From: Solilutibacter pythonis | Lineage (GTDB): Bacteria; Pseudomonadota; Gammaproteobacteria; Xanthomonadales; Xanthomonadaceae | Assembly: GCF_003697345.1 (NCBI RefSeq) | Contig: NZ_RFLY01000019.1 | Span: forward strand, 1 to 56,360 | Direction: 5' to 3' | DNA length: 56,360 bases | Shown: positions 34,078 through 44,900 of the stretch, in pieces | Layout of the letters: every line of letters begins with the position of its first letter | How positions within the stretch are numbered: the stretch's first letter is position 1 | Program-made: the position numbers and the translations under genes | The notes under the pieces: model-generated | What the model saw: only the letters and a program-made list of their open reading frames with translations | Database searches by the model: none | What the model was told of the DNA's origin: nothing

Positions 34078-34322
34078 AGCGGTGCGGGGCAATCCTCGTC
34101 ACGCACGATGCGCTGGGTGGACGCCGGGTACTGGGCCAACCGGTGGTTTGGCCCGGCTGGGCGTGGCGAGAAACCACCCCCGCAGTTCGGGCGGACGCCT
34201 TGCAGCCGTTCGTGGACGCAGTCCGCGCGGAAGGTGCATTCCAACGAGCAGATGAGCGCCCGGGCCGAGTCGGGCGGAAGGTCGCGTTGGCGGCATTCGC
34301 AGTTTGGCCGCATGTCCAGCAT
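34068..34322 (-). CDS. DUF1272 small zinc-binding protein
   Basis: This 84-residue protein starts MLDMRPNCECRQRDLPPDSA and continues ICSLECTFRADCVHERLQGV and RPNCGGGFSPRP. That is the DUF1272 layout of Cys knuckles. The usual C-x-x-C at the first knuckle reads CEC here, so the metal site may be shifted by one residue. The C-terminal ~25 residues are an extension beyond the usual family length. It starts one base after the stop of the upstream M23 gene, so the two are likely co-transcribed. Function unknown. Confidence 0.8.
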   Translation of the reverse strand: MLDMRPNCECRQRDLPPDSARALICSLECTFRADCVHERLQGVRPNCGGGFSPRPAGPNHRLAQYPASTQRIVRDEDCPAPLQR

Positions 34323-34323
34323 G

Positions 34324-35232
34324 TCATTTTCCGGCGGTGGAATTGCCCGGCATATGCTGCGTGTCCATGTGGGGCAGGCGCAGTTCGCCCTCGTGGCCGA
34401 GGATGCGCACGGGCACCGACTCCAGCCGCAGCCCGGTGTTCACCTGCACCGCGAAATGCAGGTGCGGGCCGCTGGAATAGCCCGAATTGCCGCTGCGGGC
34501 GATGACTTGCCCGGTTTCCACCCATTGCCCTGGCGTCACTTGCAGGCTGCCGTGTTGCAAGTGGGCGTATACCGCCATGCTGCCGTCGCCGTGCAGGATG
34601 CGGAGAAAGTTGGCTTGATCGAACCGGCCGGGGGTGTCGCCGAAGCGGCCTTCGGCCCGCATCACCGTGCCGGCGCGGGCGGCGATCACCGGCGTGCCGA
34701 CCGGCGCGACGAAATCGATCGCCTCGCGGTTTTCCGCATCGGCATGGCTGAAGGCGCCTTGTGGCGGCTGGCCGATGCGCGGCTGTGGCAGTCGCAGCGG
34801 AAAGCGATAGGCGATGTCGTGCGCGCGCGCGCCGGGTGCGCCGGGCACGGCCAGGAGTTCTAGGCGCAGCGCGCCGCCACCGGGCAGGCGGGCGATGCGA
34901 TACGCGCCGCGCCGTGGCAGCAGCCGCTGGATGGGCAGGCCCGGCACCGGCTGTTTCGCGTTGACGTGTACCTCGACGGGGCCTGAGAGTGCATTGTCGA
35001 CCCACACCTCGCGCGCGTCGGTCAGCGCCAGGATGCGCAGGCTTACCTCGGGGGCGGGCGGGGAATCCGCCGCCGGCGTGGCGGGCGGCGCTTCCGGCGG
35101 CCAGCCGATCCACTGTGCCGGCGCGGCCAACGGCAGCGTGACCAGCAGCCACGGCAGGCAGTTCAGCGCCAGACGGATGGGGCGGGCCAAGCGTGGGTGG
35201 CGGGCGGCGGCGGGGGCGTTGCATCGGTGCAT
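34324..35232 (-). CDS. Exported M23 family metallopeptidase
   Basis: This 302-residue protein has an N-terminal signal/anchor (IRLALNCLPWLLVTLPLAA) and a Pro-rich linker. A C-terminal LytM-type domain follows, with HADAENREAIDF (His...Asp metal ligands), VGTPVIAARAGTVMRAEGRF and the closing HLHF. This is a peptidoglycan endopeptidase or a structural M23 protein acting in the periplasm. It diverges from the metX riboswitch region. Confidence 0.88.
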   Translation of the reverse strand: MHRCNAPAAARHPRLARPIRLALNCLPWLLVTLPLAAPAQWIGWPPEAPPATPAADSPPAPEVSLRILALTDAREVWVDNALSGPVEVHVNAKQPVPGLPIQRLLPRRGAYRIARLPGGGALRLELLAVPGAPGARAHDIAYRFPLRLPQPRIGQPPQGAFSHADAENREAIDFVAPVGTPVIAARAGTVMRAEGRFGDTPGRFDQANFLRILHGDGSMAVYAHLQHGSLQVTPGQWVETGQVIARSGNSGYSSGPHLHFAVQVNTGLRLESVPVRILGHEGELRLPHMDTQHMPGNSTAGK

Positions 35233-35325
35233 GGCGATCAGTATCGCCCGGATGGGATATTGATCGTTTCATCCGAATAAAGCGATTGACTTTGCTGGAT
35301 GGCGCGGGCAGACTGCGCCCATCCA

Positions 35326-35410
35326 TCGAGATCGGCGGAGGGACAGGCCCTTTGATGCCGAGGCAACCCGGGGGTTTCCCGAAGGTGCCAATTCCTGCGG
35401 TGACGCCGTC
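35326..35410 (+). promoter_or_regulatory. SAM-I (S-box) riboswitch upstream of metX
   Basis: Ordered S-box core motifs are present: CGAGATCGGCGGAGGGAC, GGCCCTTTGATGCC, GGCAACCCGGG (the kink-turn/P3 region) and GGTGCCAATTCCTGCGG. These correspond to the P1-P4 junction strands that bind S-adenosylmethionine. It lies about 80 bp before the metX ATG at 35489. High SAM should lower expression of metX-metB-hom. I could not tell whether control is by termination or by hiding the ribosome site. Confidence 0.93.
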
Positions 35411-35488
35411 GCCGCGCAGATGGTCGAGCCGCGCCCCATGCCGCCCGACATCCGCAACCGCAGGACTCGACTCACTTCGGAGTCCGTC

Positions 35489-36481
35489 ATGAGCCTGGTT
35501 GCCGCTTCCTTTGATTCTTCCCACGACGAGGCCGCCTGCCGTTTCGTCGGCGCGGCCGCGGCCGAGCCTCTGGCCCTGCGCGGCGTGCATCGTTGCCGGC
35601 TGGCGCTGCGCCATGCCGGCGAGCGCGACGTGGCCATCCGTTGGGAATTGTCCGGCCCCGCCGATGCGCCGTTGCTGATCGTCGCCGGCGGCATCTCGGC
35701 GCATCGCCACGTCATCGCCAACGAACTGGATGCCGCCCCCGGCTGGTGGCAGGCGCAGGCCGGCCTGCTGGGCCGTCACCGTGTGCTGGCGATCGACTGG
35801 CTGGGCGATGGCGATGGGCTCGATGTCGCCATCGACAGCGCTGACCAGGCCGATGCGCTGGCGGCGGTGATCGCGGCGCTCGACCTGCCACGCGCGCACG
35901 CTTTCATCGGGGCTTCCTACGGCGCGATGGTCGGTCTGCATTTCGCCGCCTGTCATGCCGGCAAGCTGGGAGCGCTGGTCGCCATCAGCGGGGGGCATCG
36001 CCCGCATCCGTGGTCGAGTGCGTTGCGCTCGGTGCAGCGCAAGATCGTGACCCTGGGCGATGACGGCGCCGGTCTCGCCTTGGCGCGGCAGTTGGCGATG
36101 CTGTCCTATCGTACGCCGGCGGAGTTCGCCGAACGGTTCGCCGCGCCGGTGGAACTGCGCGAGGCGCGCGCGGTCTGCCCGGCCGAGGATTACCTGGAAA
36201 GCTGCGGCCAGCGCGTGCTGGCGCGTTTCGATGCCGCCTCCTACGTGCGCCTGTCGCAGTCGATCGACCTGCACCGGATCGAGCCGGAGCGCGTGCGCGT
36301 GCCGCTGTCGGTGATCGCCGTCGATAGCGACCTGCTGGTGCCACGCGAGGACCTGGCCGAACTCGCCGTGCGCGCGCCGGACGCCTGGTTGCAGGTGATC
36401 GCCTCACGCTACGGCCATGATGCTTTCCTGAAAGAAACCACGGCGATTTCCGCCGCCCTGACCGCCGCCCTGGATGCCTGA
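35489..36481 (+). CDS. metX: Homoserine O-acyltransferase (MetX family)
   Basis: This 330-residue alpha/beta-hydrolase starts at ATG 35489 (MSLVAASFDSSHDEAACRFV). It has the nucleophile elbow GASYGAMVGLHF, an AVDSDLLVP acid region and YGHDAF with the catalytic His. It activates homoserine for methionine synthesis. Family membership is MetX, but Xanthomonadaceae enzymes of this type have been assigned as succinyltransferases, so the acyl donor is uncertain. It is first in the metX-metB-hom operon under the SAM riboswitch. Translation could start upstream at 35420, but that lies too close to the aptamer. Confidence 0.88.
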   Translation: MSLVAASFDSSHDEAACRFVGAAAAEPLALRGVHRCRLALRHAGERDVAIRWELSGPADAPLLIVAGGISAHRHVIANELDAAPGWWQAQAGLLGRHRVLAIDWLGDGDGLDVAIDSADQADALAAVIAALDLPRAHAFIGASYGAMVGLHFAACHAGKLGALVAISGGHRPHPWSSALRSVQRKIVTLGDDGAGLALARQLAMLSYRTPAEFAERFAAPVELREARAVCPAEDYLESCGQRVLARFDAASYVRLSQSIDLHRIEPERVRVPLSVIAVDSDLLVPREDLAELAVRAPDAWLQVIASRYGHDAFLKETTAISAALTAALDA

Positions 36482-36484
36482 GCT

Positions 36485-37663
36485 GTGAGCCACGAGAAGA
36501 AAAACCACATCGCCACCCGCGCCGTGCGCGCCGGCATCGACAGCGATACCGCCTTCGGCGCGGTGACGCCGCCGATCGTGCTGTCTTCCAATTTCAGCTT
36601 TGCCGGTTTCGACGACAAACGTCGCTACGACTACACTCGCAGCGGCAACCCGACTCGCGACCTGCTGGCCGATGCGCTGGCCGGGCTGGAAGGCGGCGCC
36701 GGCGGTGTCGTCACCGCCACCGGCATGGGCGCGATCACCCTGGCGCTGAACGCGCTGCTGGCGCCTGGCGATACGTTGGTGGTGCCACACGATTGTTATG
36801 GTGGCAGTTGGCGGCTGTTCGATGCGCTGGCGAAGAAGGGCGCGTTCGAACTGATCACCGCCGATCTCACCGACGCCGCCGCGCGCGCCGCCGCGTTCGC
36901 CTGTGGGCCGAAACTGGTGTGGATCGAAACGCCTTCCAACCCGCTGTTGCGCATCACCGACCTGGCCCGGGTGGTGGGCGAGGCGAAAGCGGCGGGCGCT
37001 TCGAGCGTGGTGGACAACACCTTCCTCTCGCCGCTGTGGCAGCGCCCGCTGGACTTCGGCGCCGACGCGGTATTGCATTCCACCACCAAGTACGTCAACG
37101 GCCACAGTGACGTGGTGGGCGGCGCGTTGATCGCACGCGAACCCGCGCTTGCCGAACAGTTCGCCTGGTGGGGCAATGCGCTCGGCCTGACCGGCTCGCC
37201 GTTCGACAGCTTTCTCACCCTGCGCGGCGTGCGCACGCTCCCCGCGCGCCTGGCCGTGCACGAGGCCAATACCCGCGCCATCGTCGAGCTGCTCGATGGC
37301 CATCCGGCGGTACGCGCGCTGCACTGGCCGGGGTTGGCCACCCATCCGGGGCACGAAATCGCCGCGGCTCAGCAGTCCGGTTTCGGCGCGATGCTGTCTT
37401 TCGAACTGGCCGGCGAAGCCGCGGTGCGCGCCTTCGTGGCGGGGCTGGAATACTTCACCCTGGCCGAATCGCTGGGCGGCGTGGAAAGCTTGATCGCCCA
37501 TCCCGCCACCATGACCCATGCGGCGATGAGCCCGGAAGCGCGCCACGCCGCCGGGATTTCCGATGGGCTGCTGCGGCTGTCGGTGGGTATCGAGCACGCC
37601 GGCGATCTGTTGGCCGATCTCGCCGCCGCCCTGGCGCGGGCCGAAGCGGCGCGTGACGCATGA
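36485..37663 (+). CDS. metB: Cystathionine gamma-synthase / O-acylhomoserine thiol-lyase
   Basis: This 392-residue PLP enzyme of the Cys/Met metabolism family starts with GTG at 36485, three bases after the metX stop. It shows YDYTRSGNPTRDLL, VVPHDCYGGSWRL, WIETPSNPLLRITD, and HSTTKYVNGHSDVVGG with the PLP Lys. It ends before FDSFLTLRGVRTL and related C-terminal motifs. It joins the acylated homoserine to cysteine or sulfide. Its stop overlaps hom by ATGA at 37660-37663. Confidence 0.92.
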   Translation: MSHEKKNHIATRAVRAGIDSDTAFGAVTPPIVLSSNFSFAGFDDKRRYDYTRSGNPTRDLLADALAGLEGGAGGVVTATGMGAITLALNALLAPGDTLVVPHDCYGGSWRLFDALAKKGAFELITADLTDAAARAAAFACGPKLVWIETPSNPLLRITDLARVVGEAKAAGASSVVDNTFLSPLWQRPLDFGADAVLHSTTKYVNGHSDVVGGALIAREPALAEQFAWWGNALGLTGSPFDSFLTLRGVRTLPARLAVHEANTRAIVELLDGHPAVRALHWPGLATHPGHEIAAAQQSGFGAMLSFELAGEAAVRAFVAGLEYFTLAESLGGVESLIAHPATMTHAAMSPEARHAAGISDGLLRLSVGIEHAGDLLADLAAALARAEAARDA

Positions 37664-38706
37664 GTCTGCCGAAGCGGCTGGTGCTGCTGGGTACCGGCAC
37701 CGTCGGCGGCGCCTTCACCGAGCGGCATGCGCGGCTGCGCGCGGCGGGCGTCGCGGTACCGGCGATTCGCGCCATCGCCAATGCGCGCGGCTGGCGCGAG
37801 GTCGATGCCGATGGCGATGCGGCGCCGTGCCTGCGCGATCTGCGCGCCGCCGCCGCGCCGCGCGACGGCCAGTGGCTGGCCACCGCGCGCTTCGGCCGTG
37901 GCGACGTGGTGGTGGACGCCAGCGCCAGCGATGTCCTGGCTTCCCGCCACGCCGACTGGCTGGCGGCCGGCGCGGATGTCGTCACCGCCTGCAAGCTGGG
38001 GCAGGGCACGGCGCTTTCGCGTTGGCGCGCGATTCGTCAGGCCGCCGCCGACGGCGGTGGCGGCTATGGCGATAGCGCCACGGTCGGCGCGGGGCTGCCG
38101 CTGATCCGTTCGATCCGCGAATTGCGGGCCGGTGGCGACCGCATCCATGCCATCGCTGGCGTGCTGTCGGGATCGCTGGCGTGGCTGTTCAATCATTACG
38201 ACGGGATGCGCCCGTTCTCCGGTTTCGTGCGGGAAGCGCGCGATGCCGGTTATACCGAGCCGGATCCGCGAGACGACCTGTCCGGTGAGGACGTGCGCCG
38301 CAAGATCGTCATCCTCGCCCGTGCGGCTGGGGTTGAACTGGAGGCGGATGCGGTGCGGGTGGCGTCGCTGGTGCCCGAAGCGTTGGCATCGTTGCCGCTG
38401 GCGCGGCTCGACGCCGCGCTGCCGGTGTTGGACGAGCCGCTGCGCCAGCGTTACGCCAAGGCGTATCGCAATGACGAGGTACTGAAATTCATCGCCCGCT
38501 ACGCGCATGGTGAGGCCAGCGTTGGCCTGGAGGCGTTGCCGCGCGCGCACCCGCTGGCGGCCGGCGGTGGTACCGACAACCGGGTGGCGATCTGGTCGGA
38601 TCGCTACCGCGCGCAGCCGCTGGTGATCCAGGGGCCGGGCGCGGGGGCGGAAGTCACCGCCGCCGCGCTGCTCGACGACGTATTGCGGCTGACCCTCAGC
38701 GGCTGA
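37660..38706 (+). CDS. hom: Homoserine dehydrogenase
   Basis: This 348-residue NAD(P)-dependent enzyme reduces aspartate semialdehyde to homoserine, the substrate of the upstream metX. It shows the Rossmann start VLLGTGTVGGAFTE, GYGDSATVGAGLPLIRSI, and AGVLSGSLAWLFNHYDGMRPFS. GYTEPDPRDDLSGEDVRRKI contains the substrate-binding Asp/Glu. It is monofunctional, without an aspartokinase domain. It is translationally coupled to metB and ends overlapping the convergent lectin gene by 11 bp. Confidence 0.94.
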   Translation: MSLPKRLVLLGTGTVGGAFTERHARLRAAGVAVPAIRAIANARGWREVDADGDAAPCLRDLRAAAAPRDGQWLATARFGRGDVVVDASASDVLASRHADWLAAGADVVTACKLGQGTALSRWRAIRQAAADGGGGYGDSATVGAGLPLIRSIRELRAGGDRIHAIAGVLSGSLAWLFNHYDGMRPFSGFVREARDAGYTEPDPRDDLSGEDVRRKIVILARAAGVELEADAVRVASLVPEALASLPLARLDAALPVLDEPLRQRYAKAYRNDEVLKFIARYAHGEASVGLEALPRAHPLAAGGGTDNRVAIWSDRYRAQPLVIQGPGAGAEVTAAALLDDVLRLTLSG

Positions 38707-39286
38707 AGCGCCATTTCTGGTTGCGCCCGCCGTTGCAGCGCCAGGCCACCACGTTGCGGCCCGGGCCGTTCAACGTGGTCGGTGCGCCCAGGGCCACGTC
38801 CAGGCACCACTTGTCGCCGCGTGTATGGTTGATGAGTTGCCCGCCGAAGAGTTCCCAGCGTTGGTTTTCGTCGCCGTGGCAGGGCCAGGCGATGACGTTG
38901 CGGCCGGCGCCGTTGGTGCCGATGCGGCTGTTGAAATCGACATCCAGGCACCAGTTGCCGCGGCCGGCACGGCTGCGCAACAGCCCGTGATCGAAAGACC
39001 ATTGTTGGTTGTCGCGGCCATGGCAGGGCCAGGCGATGACGTTGCGGCCGCGCCGGGTTTCGCCGACGCGGCTGTCCATGCCGATGTCGAGACAGCCATA
39101 GGCCGAGGTCAGCCGACCGGCGAGCGTGCGGTAAGGCGGGTCGGCGGGCCAATCCGGCCAATCCATCCGTGGCGGGGAGATGATGGGCGGCGGAGGCATG
39201 GCCGGGGGCTGCGGCATGGCCGGCGGCGGCGGAAAGAGGGGGCTGGGGGCGAAGAAGGCGGAGAGCAGTAGAAGCGAGGCGTTCAT
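38696..39286 (-). CDS. Secreted ricin B-type lectin (beta-trefoil)
   Basis: This 196-residue protein has a hydrophobic start (ASLLLLSAFFAPSPL) and then a Pro/Met-rich linker. The beta-trefoil that follows has three repeats, each with a QxW motif: NQQWSF, NQRWEL and NQKWRF. Repeated GRNVIAWPCHG and WCLDV units appear. Such domains bind galactose or other sugars; this one lacks any enzyme domain. It is convergent with hom. The sugar partner is unknown. Confidence 0.85.
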   Translation of the reverse strand: MNASLLLLSAFFAPSPLFPPPPAMPQPPAMPPPPIISPPRMDWPDWPADPPYRTLAGRLTSAYGCLDIGMDSRVGETRRGRNVIAWPCHGRDNQQWSFDHGLLRSRAGRGNWCLDVDFNSRIGTNGAGRNVIAWPCHGDENQRWELFGGQLINHTRGDKWCLDVALGAPTTLNGPGRNVVAWRCNGGRNQKWRFSR

Positions 39287-39398
39287 TGGCTGGAAAAGGA
39301 TGGATGATTGCGCAAGGCGGGTGGATTCGGGGCCGTATTGTGCGGTGCGGAAAATTTACCGGAGTGCAACCGGCCGGCCGCGCGATGGCGGCCCGTTT

Positions 39399-40781
<1,383 letters not shown>

Positions 40782-40847
40782 GGATGCGGCTGCTGTGGGA
40801 GGATCGCTATTCTAGGCGCGATCCTCCACCGCACCCGACGCCCGCGC

Positions 40848-41081
40848 ATGGCCCTGATCCTCTACCAACGCGACGATTGCCACCTGTGCGACGAAGCGCT
40901 GGCGGTGCTGGCTGCGGCGCGCCTGCCGGAATTCGAGAGCGTCTTCATCGATGACGACGCGGCGCTGGCGTCGCGCTATGGCCTGCGCGTGCCGGTGCTG
41001 CGCGACGCCCGGCGCGGCAGCGAGCTGGATTGGCCGTTCGATCCCGCGCAGGTCGCGGCATGGCTGCGCGAGGTGGCCTGA
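40848..41081 (+). CDS. Glutaredoxin-like thioredoxin-fold protein
   Basis: This 77-residue protein is of the DUF836/glutaredoxin-family type. It has MALILYQRDDCHLCDEALAV with the active-site CHLC, the cis-Pro in RYGLRVPVLRD, and a DWPFDPAQVAAWL end. It is a likely thiol-disulfide oxidoreductase in the cytoplasm. It converges with the cytochrome b561 gene, whose stop is one base downstream. It diverges from sdaA by 66 bp. Confidence 0.9.
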   Translation: MALILYQRDDCHLCDEALAVLAAARLPEFESVFIDDDAALASRYGLRVPVLRDARRGSELDWPFDPAQVAAWLREVA

Positions 41082-41082
41082 A

Positions 41083-41631
41083 TCAGCCGCGGCGGCCGGG
41101 CAGCATCCGCCTGAGGGTGTCGTCGTTCTTGAAGAAGTGGTGGTAGAGCGCCGCCAGCGCATGGCCGGCGGCGGCCACGGTCAGCAGCCAGAACAGGATT
41201 TCGTGCAACTCGCCGGCAAGTTCGCGCAGGTCGCGGTTTTCGCCGACCAGCGCCGGGAACCGGAACAGGCCGAAGAAGTCGACCGGCCGCCCGGCCCAGT
41301 CCGACAGCAGCCAGCCCGACAGCGGCACCGTCAACAGCAGCAGATAGAGCGCGACGTGGCCAAGCGCGGCCAGACGATGGTTGAGCAAGCTGACCCCGGG
41401 CACCGCGCCCGGCCGGCCCGCGCCCAGCGCCCAGGCGAGGCGGGCGAGCGCCAGCAGCAGGATCAGCATGCCGATTGACTTGTGCAGCGGTACCAGCTGG
41501 CTGCGTAGTTCGCGGCCGAAATCGCCCATCACCAGCCCGAGAACGCCCTGGCCGAGCAGCAGCAGGACGATCGACCAATGGAAGGATTTGCTGATGGAAC
41601 CCCATTGGGTGGCGGTGTTGCGCAGGCTCAT
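41083..41631 (-). CDS. Cytochrome b561
   Basis: This 182-residue, four-helix membrane protein has the His ligands for two b haems: SFHWSIVLLLLG, PLHKSIGMLIL, HVALYLLLLTVPLSGW, HEILFW and the last helix HALAALYHHFFKNDDTLRRM. It transfers electrons in the inner membrane, probably from ubiquinol. The 292-bp gap to the sensor kinase upstream has no gene. Confidence 0.9.
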   Translation of the reverse strand: MSLRNTATQWGSISKSFHWSIVLLLLGQGVLGLVMGDFGRELRSQLVPLHKSIGMLILLLALARLAWALGAGRPGAVPGVSLLNHRLAALGHVALYLLLLTVPLSGWLLSDWAGRPVDFFGLFRFPALVGENRDLRELAGELHEILFWLLTVAAAGHALAALYHHFFKNDDTLRRMLPGRRG

Positions 41632-41923
41632 GACTTGGCTCTCGAACGAATTGGGCGTTGCCTATTCTAGGTTCTGGGCGATGAGGAAGTGGGGACGCTT
41701 TCACCTGGAACCTTGGCGCGGCGGGCCAAGGTCCGGCGCGTTGCCCGGAAGGGCGGACATCAGGTCTGATCTGGCGCGTGGCCGGGAGGGGCCGGTGCCA
41801 GGTTTGCCCCATGCCGGCCCGGGCGCGGCATCGCCACTGCCGGCGCTGGGCGGACGATCGGCTTGCGCTGAATGCGTTCACGCGCCAGGATCGCCACCTG
41901 GGGAGTCGGGCGGGGAGGTCGCC

Positions 41924-44900
41924 ATGCGAAAGATCATCGCCGGTTTCATTGCCTGCCTTGCCTGGATGGCGATGGCCCCGGCGGCGGCGAAAGTGCCGGA
42001 GAGTCCGCACCTGCGCGTGCTCGGCTCGCGCGATGGCGTGCCTTCGACCCAGCTCAACGTCATCGATGTCGACCGCGCCGGTTTCGTCTGGATCGGCAGC
42101 CTCGATGGCCTGGCGCGCTACGACGGCAATGGCTTCCGCATCTGGCGGCACGACCCGCGCGATTCACGCTCCCTGCCCGGCAACATCGTGCAGGCCGTGC
42201 ATGTGGATGCCCGCGACCGGGTATGGGTGGCCACCGAGTTCAGCGGCCTCAGCATGCTGGGGCCGGGGCGCAGCGGCTTCACCACCGTGCGCCGGGAGAG
42301 CCACCCGATGCTGGGCAGCAACGACATCTATAGCATCGCCAGTCACGGCGACACGTTGTGGTTCGGCACCGCCAACGCCGGCCTTTACCAACTGGATGCG
42401 CATGGTGACGATCCGGAGAAATGGCGGTTGCGGCAATTGCCGGGGCTCTCCACCCAGCCGGTTCTGTCGCTGGCGAAGGATGCCAAGGGGCGGCTGTGGA
42501 TCGGCAGTCTTGATGGCCTGTCGATGTGGGATGGCCAACGCATGGTGGCCCAGCCCCTGCCGGGCGAAACCGTGCCGGGCATCGTCTATTCGCTGCTGGC
42601 CGAGGGCGGCCGGCTGTGGGTGGGCAGCGCCGGTGGCGTGTTCCGTCGAGAAGCCGACGGACGCTGGCTGCGCCTGCCCTGGGCCGACATGTTCGAGCGG
42701 CCGAATGCGGTGGTGGCGATGGTGCGCGACCACGAGGGTGTGATGTGGCTGGGTAGCCAGCGCCGGCTGTGGCGGGTGCGCGACGACGAAAGCATCCCGT
42801 TGCCGGTCAACTTGCTGAAGGACAGCTTCATGCGCCCGTTCATGGCGTTGCGCCTGCAACCCGATGGCGGGCTGTGGGTGGGGATTCCCGGCGTCGGGCT
42901 TGGCTATCTGCGCTCGGACTGGCGCGGGATCGCCGAGCTGAGCCACAGTACGAGCGGTCCGGGATTGGCGGGCGAGAGCTATCGCGCCGTCACGCCGGCG
43001 CGCGATGGTGGGGTCTGGGTGGCCGGTACCGATGGCCATGTCGAGCGGGTCGATGGACAGGGCGTTGCCGAGAGTCTGCTCGATCGCATCGACAAGGCCA
43101 CTTACGAACGCGAACTGCAAAAAGCCAAGCCCAGTGGATTCCTTGAGGATGCGCGAGGCCAACTGTGGCTGGGCGATGGCCGTGGCATCCTGCTCAGGAT
43201 CGATCGTGCGGGTCGCATCGACCACTGGCACCGCAGAAGCCCCGTCGCTCCGGTGCCCCAGGGCGGCGCTATCGACATGATCTGCGCTGGGCCGGGCGAT
43301 ACCCTGTGGCTGTCGGTACAGGGGGGCGGGTTGCAGCAGCGCGACATCGTCAGCGGTCGGGTGCTGCGCAATGTCCCCATCGGCAGCGACAGTGGTTTGG
43401 GCGATGGCGACAACGAAGCGCTGCGCCTCGACCGGGAAGGGCGGCTGTGGATCGCCGGTGGCTTTGGCCTGGGCTGGCTGGACGAGGCCACGGGCCGGGT
43501 GGTGACGCCTCCCGGGCTGGCCGGCAACCGGGTGTTCGGGTTCGATTTCGACGGTCCCGACAGTCTTTGGCTGCACCGGCTGGATGGGCTGGAACAGTAC
43601 CGCCGCATCGGTGGGCAATGGCGGCGCGTTGCCCGGGTGCTGGCCGGGCGCGACCTGCCGGCGCTGGAGGCGGCAGGGTTGAGGGTCGATGACCGCCGCC
43701 GGGTCTGGCTCACCAGCCAGCGCGGCTTGTTTCTGTGGGACCCCGCGCGCCGCCGCCTGCGCAGCTATGGCATCGCCAACGGCTTGTCCAGCCAGGAGTT
43801 CGCCAAGCGCGCCCTGGCGTTTTCGCCCGATGGCATGCTGGCGGCCCCCACCAGCGTCGGCAGCGTGGTACTGGTGGACACCCGCTACCCGGACCCGCCG
43901 GCGCATCCCGTGACCTTGCGCATCGACGGCATCGATGTGCGTCAGGCGGGGCGCTGGGTGAGCCGGGTGGACGATGGCAATCTCACCTTCGCCCCCGATG
44001 ACCGGGAAATCCGCCTGACCGGCCACCTGCTGGCTTTCGACGACCCGGGAGCGATCCGCTATCGCAGCCGACTGGATGGCTTCGAACGCGATTGGGTGGA
44101 GCAGGGGGCGCTGGGCGAGCGCATCTTCACCGGGCTTGGCCCGGGCCGCTACGTGCTGCACATGCGCGCCAGCGATGCCGATGGCAACGTAGCCGACGAG
44201 CAACGCCTCGAATTCACCGTGACGCCGCCGTGGTGGCGTGCCCCGCCGGCGATGCTGGCCTATCTGTTGGCGCTGCTGGCGGCGGTCTTGCTGGGTTCGC
44301 GTAGCTGGCGGCAACGCCTGCGCCGGCGCAACGAATGGCGGTTGGCCGAGCAGCAGCGGGAACTGGCCGAGCAGGCTTCGGAGGCCAAGACCCGCTTCCT
44401 CGCCACTCTCGGGCACGAGATCCGCACGCCGATGACCGGGGTGCTCGGCATGGCCGAGCTGCTGCAATCCTCGCCGATGGACGCCCGTCAGCGCGGCCAG
44501 GTCGATGCCATCCATCGCGCCGGCCGGCATCTCTTGCGGCTGGTCAACGATGCGCTCGACCTGGCCCGGATCGAGGCCGACAAGCTGGAGCTCTCCGAAG
44601 CGGATTTCGATTTCCGCCAGTTGATCGACGATGTGACCGGGCTGATGCGGCCGATGGCCGAACGCAAAGGTTTGGGCTTCCGGCGGGTGCTCGACGCGGC
44701 CACCCCACGCGGGTTGCACGGCGATCGCACCCGGGTCGAGCAGATCCTGCTCAACCTGCTCGGCAATGCCATCAAGTTCACCGAGCGCGGCGAAGTGCGG
44801 CTGTCGTTGTCAGCGCTGTCGCCACAGGGCGTGGTGATCGAAATCAGCGATACCGGCCCGGGTCTCGACGACGAGCAGCGGCAGCGGCTGTTCCGTCGCT

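Noticed and set aside
33932-36274. 780-codon minus-strand frame spanning tag, the M23 gene and metX
   Set aside because: It crosses three recognised genes and the riboswitch, and is Arg/Pro-rich with no family features. It is a by-product of high GC.
42164-44719. 851-codon minus-strand frame opposite the sensor kinase
   Set aside because: The plus-strand kinase has all domain motifs. The opposing frame is Gln/His/Pro-rich and lacks any recognisable start signal.
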